Assembly (NCBI GenBank): GCA_032158295.1
Contig: CM063257.1
Span: 15,406,332 to 15,470,331, forward strand
Direction: 5' to 3'
Length of the DNA stretch: 64,000 nucleotides
Origin: Pycnopodia helianthoides
Taxonomy: Eukaryota; Echinodermata; Asteroidea; Forcipulatida; Asteriidae
Part shown: positions 21,084 to 31,334 of the stretch, piece by piece
Position numbering within the stretch: the stretch's first letter is position 1
How the letters are laid out: every line of letters begins with the position of its first letter
Translations under genes and position numbers: made by a program
Notes under the pieces: generated by a model
What the model was told of the DNA's origin: nothing
The model's database searches: none
Seen by the model: the letters and a program-made list of their open reading frames with translations, nothing else

Positions 21084-21550
21084 CAGCAACTCAGACATGG
21101 ACAACAATGACAGCAACTCAGACATGGACAACAATGACAGCAACTCAGACATGGTCAACAATGACAACAACACAAACACGAATAACAAAGACAACAACTC
21201 AGACATAGACAACAATGACAGCAACTCAGACATGGTTAAAAGTGACAGAAATACAAACACGATTAACAATGACAGCAACTCAGACATGGACAACAATGAC
21301 AGCAACTCAGACATGGTCAAAAGTGACAGCGATACAAACACGCATAACAATGACAGCAACTCAGACATGGACAACAATGACAGCAACTCAGACATGGTCA
21401 AAAGTGACAGCAATACAAACACGATTAACAATGACAGCAACTCAGACATGGACAACAATGACAGCAACTCACACATGGTCAACAATGACAACAACACAAA
21501 CACGAATAACAAAGACAACAACTCAGACATGGACAACAAAGACAGTAGCA
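19260..21550. repeat. 27-bp minisatellite with higher-order structure, about 2.3 kb
   Basis: The basic unit is GACAGCAACTCAGACATG plus GACAACAAT, with variants (ACACAAACACGAATAACAAA, ATGGTCAAAAGT). Variants recur in a fixed order: a block of about 8 units (reading VNNDNNTNTNNKDNNSDIDN, then VKSDRNTNTIN, then VKSDSDTNT) appears at about 19850-20190, 20290-20490, 20800-21000 and 21150-21345. It therefore grew by duplicating multi-unit blocks. Confidence 0.9.
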
Positions 21551-21849
21551 CACGTACTTAGTTCATGATTAAACATATTTGGATTGTGTAAAAAAACAAT
21601 CATTATTAATCCCCTTCACCGGTGCTTTTCGGAAAGATTCGCGAAAAGCCCAGTTACGACATGATTCAAGTTACGTCATGATTCAAGTTACGTCATTTGT
21701 GGGCGCTCCGTTCTGTTAAGCCGCTTTCTTGCAATATGACGAAGTATAACAAAGAAACATCCCGTAAATGATGTCAAAGTACAGTCATTTTGACTCACGC
21801 CGCCAACGGCAGATGTGTAGCTAGTATTTCAAAACTTTGAGGTTGGGGC
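21551..21849. other. Noncoding; short direct repeat
   Basis: CATGATTCAAGTTACGTCAT occurs twice in tandem near 21660-21700. Nothing else is recognised. Confidence 0.4.
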
Positions 21850-22535
21850 TTAATTTGTTGATTGCTAATTACGAAAAAGTTCAGAAGTGTATTTTCACTA
21901 TATGGAGATGCGGAGTCTGGTTTTGAACGGTATAATGACACGTTAAGTGGTCTTCTGGATTCCTTTGCTCCAGCGACTGTAAAGACCTGCACGGCACGCC
22001 GAAGAATGCCTTGGTACGCTGATGAGATTCATCTTGCTAGACGGAGAAAGCGCAGAGTTGAAACGAAGTGGCGGAAAATTGAGTCCGCAACAGATCGTCA
22101 TAACTACCTAATTGCAAAACGTGAAACATCAAATCTGATTAGCTGTACAAAGATATCATATTTTCGACAAGTGTTTTGTCTACTTCTGATACCAAAGAAG
22201 TCTACAGAACTCTAGATCATGTAGTGAACTGAAAGGCCTTGTGTCTTCCTTTCCATGACTGTGCTGAAACCTTGTGTAACCAGTTCTCTACATTCTTCGC
22301 CAACAAGATTGAGAAGATTCGAAGAAGTCTGAGGAATCTCTCCTCAAGCTCTGAACCCTCCTTTGAATCTAGACCACTTTCATCTCCACCTATGGTCTGT
22401 TTTGATCCAACAACTGAAGATTAGATACTGAAAATCATCAAAGGATCAGCGAGTAAGACATGCAGCCTGGACCCTTTTCCTACATGGTTCTTCCTACAAG
22501 AAACCTGAACGACATTACGCTTAGTCTTTACACAA
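21850..22535 (+). pseudogene. CR1/L2-like LINE fragment (linker before the RT domain)
   Basis: The frame at 21862-22215 reads YNDTLSGLLDSFAP, RRRMPWYADEI and a basic RRRKRRVETKWRK, the conserved linker between endonuclease and reverse transcriptase. After a frame change, LCNQFSTFFANKIEKI (about 22262-22320) and CSLDPFPTWFF (about 22462-22495) continue the same LINE order. It is broken by stops and ends before the RT catalytic motifs, next to the TIR element at 22541. Confidence 0.75.
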
Positions 22536-22540
22536 TATTT

Positions 22541-23195
22541 CGTCAGCGTTTTCACGAAGTAGCACGCTATGTGCTTAAGGATTTTTTTTTTACATTTTAA
22601 TTTTTTTACATTTCTGTTGTTAATGCATGAAGACCTACAATTCCATGAAGTTTCAAAGCTCAGACAGCTTTACTTTTTCAATTAAGCTAATGAGTGTTTT
22701 CGACTTTGGCACAATTGTGGCATTTTTTTATTTCACGAAGTAGCACCCAACTTCTGTTTACCATTGTAATGCAAGGCACGCACTCAAGTCAAAGTGAGTT
22801 AAAAACGTTTTAACGAAGTAGCACGCAACTTGTGTGAGCGCGCGCGCTGACCTATTTTTCATGAAGTAACACAAAATGCTGTGTTGTAGTATAGGCGCGT
22901 GCTGCTTGGTGAAAACGAAAAAAAGACATATTTCGCACTTTTTTGGTTTCACGAAGTAGCACGGATCTTCTCTCGTGTCTAGTTTCTTAATTAATTATGC
23001 AAATGAGTCATAATAAGATTCATTTTTAAGTTCAAGTCATCAAGTATCTACATTGAGAAATTTAAATGGAAATACTTCGAAGTTTTGAAGGAAAGTGGGT
23101 TTCTCAAAAATGTTCAACTTCAGAGGCCGTTTTCTCTGATTGTTATTTTTTTTTGCTGGTATAGCAGTGCGTGCTACTTCGTGAAAACGCTGACG
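22541..23195. mobile_element. TIR element with iterated internal copies of its end motif (copy 1)
   Basis: The left end CGTCAGCGTTTTCACGAAGT plus AGCACG (22541-22566) is repeated exactly inverted at 23170-23195. Inside, the inner half TTTCACGAAGTAGCAC recurs in direct orientation near 22731-22746, 22808-22824, 22855-22872 (diverged) and 22946-22962. No protein is encoded. A GCGCGCGC tract follows one internal copy. It has the same plan as 40340-40879. Confidence 0.85.
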
Positions 23196-23454
23196 ATTTG
23201 TAGCCTAACTTTTTGGAATGCTGACCCCCAAAAAGCTTAGTGGGATTTCAACGACAGCAGACTAGACGGTAAAGGCTTTGTAAACGTATCTCATTTTAAT
23301 AACTAAACATTCTCAAACTCAAAAGGCTCGATGTTTTCCAGGTTTGAAAAAAATGAGAGTAAGCATGCACATAACCTAGATTTAAATTTAAAAAAACTAC
23401 GATGGCACACAATGCATGCTCATCTTAACCAGTTCTTAGAGAACGAAGAGTTTT

Positions 23455-23745
23455 TATATCGCCGAAGTATCGCAATAATTGCCGTACATCGGGTATGTCG
23501 TACTATTGCGTTATATCGCCGTTTTGTAATGCTTTATAGGGTCATACTGGTGCGTTATATTGTCATACTATTGCGTTGTAACGCCGTATTTTTTGTGCGT
23601 TATATTGTCATACTATTGCGTTGTAACGCCGTATTTTGTCTGCGTTATATTGTCGTAACGATGCGTTATCTTGCGGTACTATTGCGTTATATCGCCGTAT
23701 TTTACTGAGAAATATCGCCATTATATTGCGGTATAGCAAGATCAA
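23455..23745. repeat. Minisatellite of GCGTTATATYGCCGTA units
   Basis: Units of about 24-28 bp (TTGCGTTATATCGCCGTATTTT, TGCGTTATATTGTCATACTA) alternate about ten times. The 125-codon frame across it reads as repeated RYIVILLRCNAV and is a by-product. Confidence 0.75.
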
Positions 23746-23939
23746 TAGCAAACCACAATGTTAATACCCCCAAACCGTGTACACATACATTGTACACGTA
23801 TATGGTTTAGTGTACATGTACACGTGTGCAGCGTAGATGTAGCTTTTGTTCATCTATTCTAGACCTTTTCGATTAATTGTAGACTGTAAATATCCAACAT
23901 GTGGTTCAGGAGTTATGCATTTTTTCTGTATTAAACTTT

Positions 23940-24510
23940 GATTTAATGTTACTCAGTACCTGATGACGTCATCATGACGTCATGAAGTATTGTGTCGTTT
24001 TGATGTTGAGGTTAAATTGTCTGATGCGTTTCAATGTTCAAATGAGTTTCAATCTTGAGTTATGTTGTAGATAAGCCCGAAAAATGATTATTTGAAGAAC
24101 AAATCCTAAAGCAAACTTTGACCTTCCGGTACGACCGAAAGAAAAAGTCATACAATTTTGGCGTTTACTGTTCAAATGTTGTCTTAGTCTTGATCTATCA
24201 GATGCCCATTTATGAATATCACATCTGTCAAATTGCCGAAACTAAAGTAACAAGCAAATGATAATTTTTCAACCTTAAAACCCTTGTAATTCGACACCTG
24301 ATGACGTCATCAGTAACGTAATTCTTCAGGTGCCGTTTTCATGTTAAGGTTCAAGTATATGCCAAATTCCAAGTCTGTACGGCTTTTACTTTTTCGAAAT
24401 CTTGATGAGAAGGTTCAGGGATAAGAGGAAGAAATGGGGAAAAACAGAGCAACAACAATAAGTTTTCGGCGTTGATGGTCGAACACCTAAAATAGAACGA
24501 GAGGTATCGA
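23940..24510. repeat. Dispersed repeat with TGACGTCA palindromes (relative near 29690-29830)
   Basis: It holds CTGATGACGTCATCATGACG at about 23960 and CTGATGACGTCATCAG at about 24299, and ends near TAAGTTTTCGGCGTTGATGG. Positions 29690-29830 share GTTCGGCGTTCAGCCGAAAA and TGACGTCGTGAAGACGTCAT. It is probably one old element family. Confidence 0.4.
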
Positions 24511-24559
24511 TACGGCGCGCTGCTACTTGAAGAGAGCAAGGCTGCAATTTCACTTAATA

Positions 24560-25030
24560 AAAATTAGTTTATCATTTTTGTAAATCTTATTGTGTGTTTT
24601 TCTTTGTTTGTTTTGGGTTAATTTTTAGGGAGGTTTTTAATCTATAGAATACGGTTGTTTAATTTAAATATCTGAATAATTCCCTGGAAATGGTTGTGGT
24701 ATCGGAAGCTTTATTGGAAACGAAAACATTGCCAACTGATTCTGTCAAATAAGGCCTTGCGTGTTTTTCTAATGTTCAACTGTTTTTCTTTTCCTTGAAT
24801 CTTACTGAATTACACAAAAATAACATATCTGGTTACCCATTATTATATTACATTTCAGAGGTTTGTTTGTGGGCGGAAATCTGAATGGTTCAACCCTGTA
24901 CAATAATGTGTTTTTTTAGAATTTTTGAGCATGCACTCTTGGACGCGTCGGTTACTGGTTCCATCGACCGATGTAATTCATGTAAAAACGTTCAAAGCAC
25001 GTGTGTTCGGAGACTCTTATATTCGACATG
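24560..25030 (+). repeat. Tandem duplication copy A, with SGNH-like coding remnant
   Basis: This block matches about 25600-26280 (GGGGAGGTTTTTAATCTAT, AATAATTCCCTGGAAATGG, ACATTGCCAACTGATTC, GGTTACCCATTA, GAGCATGCACTCTTGGACGC). The frame at 24925-25100 reads ARVFGDSYIRHVRQEI, resembling the Gly-Asp-Ser block of SGNH hydrolases found in some retroelement proteins. The acceptor-like TTTTTTTAG precedes it. It is a fragment only; copy B carries stops in this region. Confidence 0.5.
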
Positions 25031-25089
25031 TCAGACAAGAGATCTACGACCTATTGTGTCGGACAAACCTTTATGCGCGAATATTTTGG

Positions 25090-25350
25090 TGTGCCGTGGC
25101 CGAGTCTACTGCACCATCTCTGATAGTTGAATGATTGAATGTTGGTTCGAATCCCGTTCATGACACTCGTGTCCTCGAGCAAGGCACTTAACCATAATTG
25201 CTTCTCTCAACCCATGTGTATAAATGGGAACCTGAGAGGGCCGAGGCAGAATTGCGTTGAATTAGCCCTGTAGTGTTAACTCCCCCAGGGAGTTGAGAAA
25301 GTTAGAGAAATTGTCTAAAAGTATGCCCGATAAACAGGGATAAAAAAAAA
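25090..25350 (+). mobile_element. tRNA-derived SINE
   Basis: A-box-like GTGCCGTGGCCGAG, B box GGTTCGAATCCC, then GAGCAAGGCACTTAACCATA, ATTGCTTCTCTC and CCCCCAGGGAGTTGAG, ending in an A run. It has the same body as the SINE at 63566, with a deletion in the tRNA head. Confidence 0.8.
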
Positions 25351-25599
25351 ATACTGTTGTCACTTTGATCTTAACCACGGCTTGGTTAACATCTTAGGCT
25401 CTGGCTTGGACTCCGGCTTGGGCTTCGTCAGTCATGTTGACAAACGTACACTTTCGGTTCGGGACTTCGCTAAAAGTGGTTTCGAAAATGTTCATTATCT
25501 CCGTAAACAGGGGAGAGTCAGTTTTGATCTATGGTGGTAACCAATTATTTTCCTTGATATTGCACATTCATAGAAAATCCGAAAGTAAAACATATATCA

Positions 25600-26280
25600 C
25601 GTACAGGAAGATTTTGCTTACGGAAAATCTGTTGTTGTTTGTTTGTTTATTTGTTTTTTGTTATGTTTTTGTGTGGTTTTATTTGTTTTGGGGGGAGGTT
25701 TTCAATCTATGGAATGCAGTTGTTAAATTTAAAGACCTGAATAATTCCATGGAAGTGGTCACGGAATTGGAAGCGTTATTGATCTGTGGTAGCAAACAAA
25801 AACTACAAATCCGCAATTAAAACAAGAGATGGATCACGTTCAGAAATATTTTCTCACGGAAAATCTGTTGTTGTCATTGTTGTTTTGTTTTGTTTTGTTT
25901 TGTTTTGTTGTTTGGTTTATTATAATTTTATTATATTTTTTTGGGGGGGGGTTTATAAGAAACTAAAACATTGCCAACTGATTCAGTCAAATACGGCCAT
26001 GTGTTTTGCTAATGCTGAACTGTTTTTCATTTCCTTGAATCTTACTGATTACACAAAATAGCGTACATGGTTACCCATTACTGTATTACATTTTAGATAT
26101 TTGTTTGTAGGCCATGTTACGAAATCGGAATGGTTGCACCCTGTACAATGTTGTTGTTGTTTGTTTTTTTGTCTTTATTTTGTTGAGCATGCACTCTCGA
26201 ACGCGTTGGTTACTGATTCAATGGCCCATTAGGATTACTGCAGAGGCATTCAAAGCACGTGGGTCCTGTGACTATTGTGT
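25600..26280 (+). repeat. Tandem duplication copy B
   Basis: Partner of 24560-25030, expanded by GTTTT-rich tracts and by a second copy of ACGGAAAATCTGTTGTTGT (25619 and 25857). It is interrupted on the right by the TIR element at 26280. Confidence 0.6.
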
Positions 26281-26564
26281 TCAGTTATGGTTATTTTAGG
26301 CGACCCGCGCGCGGTTAAACGCGCACCATTATACATCGACATGCAATTTGACTCGAAAAATGGTGGACCATAAGAAAACAGTATCCCCGTGTGACGTCAG
26401 CGAAATGGATCAGCCGTAGATGTAGAATACACAGACTTTTCATCCTTAAAGAAGTATATTTTTGTTCTATTGCACCATCGTCACACGCTGCTACGCTCGC
26501 TATTTTGGTAGACACAATCGCGAGTTAAAAAGCCACGTCGCCTAAAATCCACACTATGACTGAT
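26280..26564. mobile_element. Short TIR element (TTTTAGGCGAC ends)
   Basis: ATTTTAGGCGAC at 26293-26304 and its exact inverse at 26537-26548, with weaker pairing outward (CAGTTATGG against CAGTCATAG). No coding capacity. Confidence 0.65.
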
Positions 26565-26621
26565 AGAAATGGTGCACCTGAAGACTATCGTGATGAGACG
26601 TCAGTGGATTTAGGTCAGTAC

Positions 26622-27112
26622 AGTGGCGGCACCAGACCTGTTAATCTTGGGGGGGGGCAAGAGGGGGCGCAAACTTAAATTTAGGGGGGGCAAACAAAAG
26701 TCTATAATGTACTGTATAAGCCTACAATTCACTCCAGAAATAAGATTTTGCAGTGTGTGAATGTGACGTGTTGTGCGAACTGTGTGTACAATGGCTGCTT
26801 ATACGGTTTTGGGCAGACAATGCATTTCTATTTATAGCAAGTTTCCAAGCTTGTACAGATAAATAAATCCACATTTTATTAACATTGCCGGAGATGGAAA
26901 GTGTATTGGGCTTTTTTGATGGTGTCAGCTAATTATAATGGATGAAATTGAGTTTATTATTTACAGCGCAAACAACATTGTAACAAATTGGGTGCAATCG
27001 TTTGGGATTAAACTCAATTTCCGCCATCGGGGAAAAAACTGGGGGGGGCAAAAAAAATTACTGGGGCATTTGCCCCCCCCCCCCCCCCGTGCCCCCCCCC
27101 CCCCCGCCGCTG
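26622..27112. mobile_element. Possible non-autonomous hAT-like element with G and C runs
   Basis: CAGTGGCGG at the left and CCGCCGCTG at the right are inverted with one mismatch. Long G runs (26650-26690, 27040-27048) face C runs (27073-27105). The CAGNGGCG start suits hAT families, but no target duplication is convincing. Confidence 0.4.
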
Positions 27113-27745
27113 GGTATGTATAGCTCCCATAAACGCCCTCTTTACGGGTAACTTACTGGCGTTGAGCTGCTTCAAGCTTTCTAATATTTGCTCCGCAGCC
27201 AAACGTTTCACGTACCAATCATGCAAGGAATTTAACAGGGAAACGATCAGTGTTATTTCAGTTTTATTTACATACTAGTCAAAACGGTTCATATTTCGAT
27301 GAAGTATTGAGTTGTGAGCTCATGTTAACGGGTATATCCTGTTGGTGTGTAGTAGGGTGTGGTGTGTTCTAGTGCCTGAATTCACGTGCTTCTGGGGATT
27401 TCGCACGGAATTAGTTTTTCAACAGAATATAGTGTTACTGAAAAGGGTTACATCAGTTGCCGCATTTAAAGGCCCAGTCAGCACGTTGGACACGACCAGT
27501 GGGAGCTAGGCGTTCAATGGGAAACAATTGCCATTAATTTGGGCTTCTATGGGTCATAAAGAAAAGCAGACGTTGCTCGCTCTGAACCAAGTTTGAAACT
27601 ATTTACAGCATTCAGCTTCTGCAGCTCGCTCGACAAACGATAACCAGTAATGGCTGACTCACTTGCAGTTCTCTGATCCATCAGTGTTATAAAGGACTCG
27701 ATCCAGGTCAGCTAACTACATGCTTGACTATAGTGTATCGGCAGC
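27113..27745. other. 5' flank of the GPCR gene
   Basis: No repeat is identified. It presumably holds the promoter and 5' UTR; no clear TATA box near a defined start. Confidence 0.35.
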
Positions 27746-28978
27746 ATGGAGTCGTCTTTGAACGTTTCGTCGAGTGAATACTCAGTTAAAAGTGGCCAGC
27801 ATGTCACTAAAATGATCGTGAACCTTATCCAACTGTTCGTGGGTGTGCCTGGTAACTGTCTCATACTTCGGGTGTACTGGACTAAGACCCTGAAGACAAG
27901 CACCCACGCTGTGATCATGGCTCTGGCCTGGGCCGACCTCGCCGTCTGCCTTATGGCTGTATCAAACAATATCAAACTAGGGTTGGAACTTACTGGTAGG
28001 GAGATAGGCGTACCAGTACAAACCTTCTTCTTTGTAATTGATGAGTTTAGAAACATGGCCATTGGATTCTCTGTTTTGATAACCATAATAATTGCAGCGG
28101 ATCGCTACGACTGTGTCTGCCGGGCCAACAGGCGGTTTTTCTCCTGCAAGCGGATAAAAATTGTGGTATGGATCGCATTTCTCAATGTTTTTATTGTGGG
28201 GACAGCAGTTATGATCGCCTCACTCATAGATAAAACAAACGAAATACGATTCCTGACTTTTCGGGTGATTCAACTGCTCGTTATCTTCGTAGCCCTGGTG
28301 ACGATCCTGATTTGTTACGGCACAATTTACAGGACCGTTTCGAATCACGTTAGAATGACTTTTGCTTCGGGTCCCGACGACGCCGGCAAACTAAGGCCCG
28401 ATGAGAAGGATACGTCGCAAATGCCAGCTGTCGTTTCTGATGCGAATCAGTTGCATGTGCCAGCCACCGGGAAAGATGCGTCTTCAGGAAACAAAGGGAG
28501 TTGCACCGTTGACCGCGACGTCATCAGTCTAACGACGGTTGCAATTTTATCGAACGTCGACTACCAAGCCAAGGGACGACCCGTACAGTTGACCTCTCAG
28601 GTAGAGATGGCGGAAAGACGAGTTACAACGGCCGAGAATGATCAGCGGACCGACGTGCCGAAACAAGAGCAGGTCGTCAACAGAGGGCGTCCTCAGAAAA
28701 TTGCCCATACGTCAGACCTCCAGCGTAAAACAACCCGGATGCTCTTTATAACTAGTGTGTTATTTCTCCTGACGTGGCTGCCGTTTTCCGTTTACGTCAT
28801 AATTTGTTTTGCAGAGTATTGTGGTGTCGTTGTTAGTACAGTCACAAAGACAGCAGTCAATGCATTGTATATTTTGTTATTGATTAACAACGCTGTCAAT
28901 CCGTTTATCTATGGCATTGCAAACAGGAGGTTTCGAAAAGACTGTAGAGAGGTACTCCGTTCGATGAAATTTTGCTGA
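27746..28978 (+). CDS. Class A (rhodopsin-like) orphan GPCR, intronless
   Basis: A 410-residue seven-helix receptor encoded in one exon. The ATG has A at -3 and G at +4. Hallmarks: N-glycosylation site Asn6-Val-Ser; helix 1 Gly36-Asn37; helix 2 LAWAD (Asp64); helix 3 ending Asp119-Arg120-Tyr121; Trp142 in helix 4; Tyr191 in helix 5; a long third intracellular loop of about 120 polar residues; helix 6 FLLTWLP (Trp344, Pro346); helix 7 NPFIY (385-389), then basic helix 8 and terminal Cys410, a possible palmitoylation site. Unusual: no Cys at the top of helix 3, and the second extracellular loop is short (about DKTNEIRFLTFR) and Cys-free, so the usual disulfide is missing. The helix 5 proline is also absent. 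Ligand unknown; no subfamily is assigned. Confidence 0.9.
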   Translation: MESSLNVSSSEYSVKSGQHVTKMIVNLIQLFVGVPGNCLILRVYWTKTLKTSTHAVIMALAWADLAVCLMAVSNNIKLGLELTGREIGVPVQTFFFVIDEFRNMAIGFSVLITIIIAADRYDCVCRANRRFFSCKRIKIVVWIAFLNVFIVGTAVMIASLIDKTNEIRFLTFRVIQLLVIFVALVTILICYGTIYRTVSNHVRMTFASGPDDAGKLRPDEKDTSQMPAVVSDANQLHVPATGKDASSGNKGSCTVDRDVISLTTVAILSNVDYQAKGRPVQLTSQVEMAERRVTTAENDQRTDVPKQEQVVNRGRPQKIAHTSDLQRKTTRMLFITSVLFLLTWLPFSVYVIICFAEYCGVVVSTVTKTAVNALYILLLINNAVNPFIYGIANRRFRKDCREVLRSMKFC

Positions 28979-29446
28979 AAGGTCTAAGGATGTCACATAA
29001 GTGAACTTAGCCACTGTAGCTCGCAACCCCGAGGAAACCTGTAAACATGGGTGCTTGCTATTTGAACCAGAAACACCGGGGTTAACCCCTACTCTTCTAC
29101 TCAAACCAAGGATGCCTCATTAGTGAACTTAGTGACCGTTGCTCACAAACACCCTTCTTGATACTATTATAGGGATTTTTGAGATTTACGAAAACATCTG
29201 AACTTTCCTAGATTCATATGACTTTGATCCAAACGATCGATAACAGTTTACAAAGTAAAACGTTAACTAAGGCTAGCTCCCATTTCTGCTTGACAATCAT
29301 TTTGTTTGTTCCACTATTGCACAGACTTACAAATTGGCCTAGCGTAGCTATGATACTATCTGGTTAATCGTTTCTGATAATTTATATATTTGGGTCTAAA
29401 TGACTGACTGTGTAATTCATAAATCATAAACATAAAACACAACCAC
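28979..29446. other. 3' flank of the GPCR gene
   Basis: A weak duplicate of about 70 bp begins AAGGATGTCACATAAGTGAAC (28985) and recurs at 29107 (AAGGATGCCTCATTAGTGAA). No convincing polyadenylation signal was located. Confidence 0.4.
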
Positions 29447-29502
29447 CACCCCCCCCCCCCCCAAAAAAAAAAAAAACACACACACACACACACACACACA
29501 CT
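29447..29502. repeat. C run, A run and (CA)n microsatellite
   Basis: About 16 C, then about 15 A, then CA dinucleotides. Confidence 0.9.
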
Positions 29503-29679
29503 CACGACCTATACGGATCGAATTTTTCGGGTCCTGCTATTGTTGTTCTTCTATTCCCTGCTATAGGTATTTGTTTATCCTTTCAGTTTTTTACCTGTCC
29601 ATTTAGAAGCCTTTATCATAGCGTGTTGTACGTTTGTTTTTTGTGAAAAAAAATCTCTAAATCAAATGATCTAACATTA

Positions 29680-31334
29680 TAATTACGTGTTCGGCGTTCA
29701 GCCGAAAACCTATTGTTATTGTGTTTTGTTTGTTGCAGTTACTTGAACTTGAACATGACGAAGGCACCCGAAAAATGACGTCGTGAAGACGTCATCAGTT
29801 GTCAAATTACAAGGTTTCAATTTGTTGTCTTAATTAAGTGTCAGATTTTTTAAGGTTCATGCAGGCTGTTATAAAAAGTTGAAAGATGAGGGTCAGCGAG
29901 TTTCAATTATAATTCGGGGATCACCAAGGGGGTTGAAAGGATCCTCATTGGTAATGTTAAAGAATTCATGGCACCCCTCTGTTAGCTTGCGTGAGACCCC
30001 CTTAAATTTGGACACCTCTAATGCAAAGAATATAATTATTGTTTTTTACTGAAATTACCCTAAATTCTATCTTTACAGTCTTTAAACTCAACCGATTTGT
30101 ACAGTTTTTTGGTCATGTCTGTAGTGTTCTAAATATAATAACATAGAATTTCTTAAGTTTGCTTGTTTGGTTTAGAAATTATGCTAAGTGAACTTTAAAA
30201 ATGACGTTTTTTCAATTACCAAAAACGTCTTAAATTTGAAATCAATGTATTTTCTATATTCAGGCTAGTTTAACATATAAACTCACGTTCGTAAGAGGTT
30301 ATGAAGTGTACTTAAAGGATATTAAATCTAATGTTTGGGGTTTTTTTTTAATTGTTGAGGTAGTGAATTTTGTATATGGGTCATATTTACCCGCCATTCT
30401 GCGGGAAGGAAAACAAACTGACATTGCTACTTTCAATGTTTTCATGACTTTTGCAACGTGCGTGGCATTGGCTTTGTGTCAAGTTCTTATACCAGCATTG
30501 AACTGATCAGTTAGAAAAGATTTGACATTTTTAGACAAAGCTGATACTTTTCTTTGACCTTTCAATGCCCACCCCATGTTCTGTATGATCATTTTCCCAG
30601 CTGATCAACAGTCTGCTTGTGCATGCTGCAAACATGTCAAATAGCGCCACCAAGTGACCGACTAAAGCCAGTGCAAGGGTTCGCTCGGCCCCAGCGGCCT
30701 ATCCAAGACCGCTGGGATGGGCTAATGCACAGATTCTTGTTCAGGAAGTACGTCATGCGTGCAGTGTGAGTTTGATGCATGATGAGACTGAGCATGGGAC
30801 TGAGCATTAACGTTAACGATACGTTTGCCCATATCCCAGCGCCTTTGGTTTTAAGGCGCTGGGCAAGGACCCTTTAAAAATCTAACACTTAAATCTTTAA
30901 AAAATATGTAACAAATCACAAGTAGGAGACCGGCATTTACTTTTTGCGGGGTATTACTAAGATCACATACAGTAGGTCTTTATTTTGTTTAATTGGCGTG
31001 ATCTCGCATGACCTCTACTTCCGGTCGAAACCGGAAGTGCCTTGTAATATGAAAGTGGCAGAAACTTTCAAGTTGTTTTTAACAGTAATGTTATCTGGCA
31101 AGTGTCTGGCTAAAAAAAAGAGGACCGGTGACGTTACAAAATTCAAAACTGCCCTCTAGCGGCAGGTTGCAAACAGCTAAAAACACACTCTTATTAGATG
31201 TCTGTGGCAAAGTTTATGAGATTCTCTTCAAAACTGGTAAATATGATGATCTTTATGCAGACAACATATTTGTATAGTCGTAATATGATGACGTCATCGT
31301 GTGTCCCTTAGTAGGCCCTAAAAGTACACTTTTT
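29680..31334. other. Noncoding; repeat remnant and short palindromes
   Basis: 29690-29830 resembles the TGACGTCA repeat at 23940-24510. ACTTCCGGTCGAAACCGGAAGT at about 31017-31038 is a small hairpin. The 66-codon frame at 30306-30506 has hydrophobic stretches but no family match. Confidence 0.4.

Noticed and set aside
19292..21551. Long minus-strand frames (LSLLSMSELL repeats) and second plus-strand frames (MTATQTW repeats)
   Set aside because: They arise because the 27-bp unit has no stop in several frames; they have no independent support.
23331..23708. 125-codon hydrophobic frame
   Set aside because: The repeated RYIVILLRCNAV is a translation of the GCGTTATAT minisatellite.
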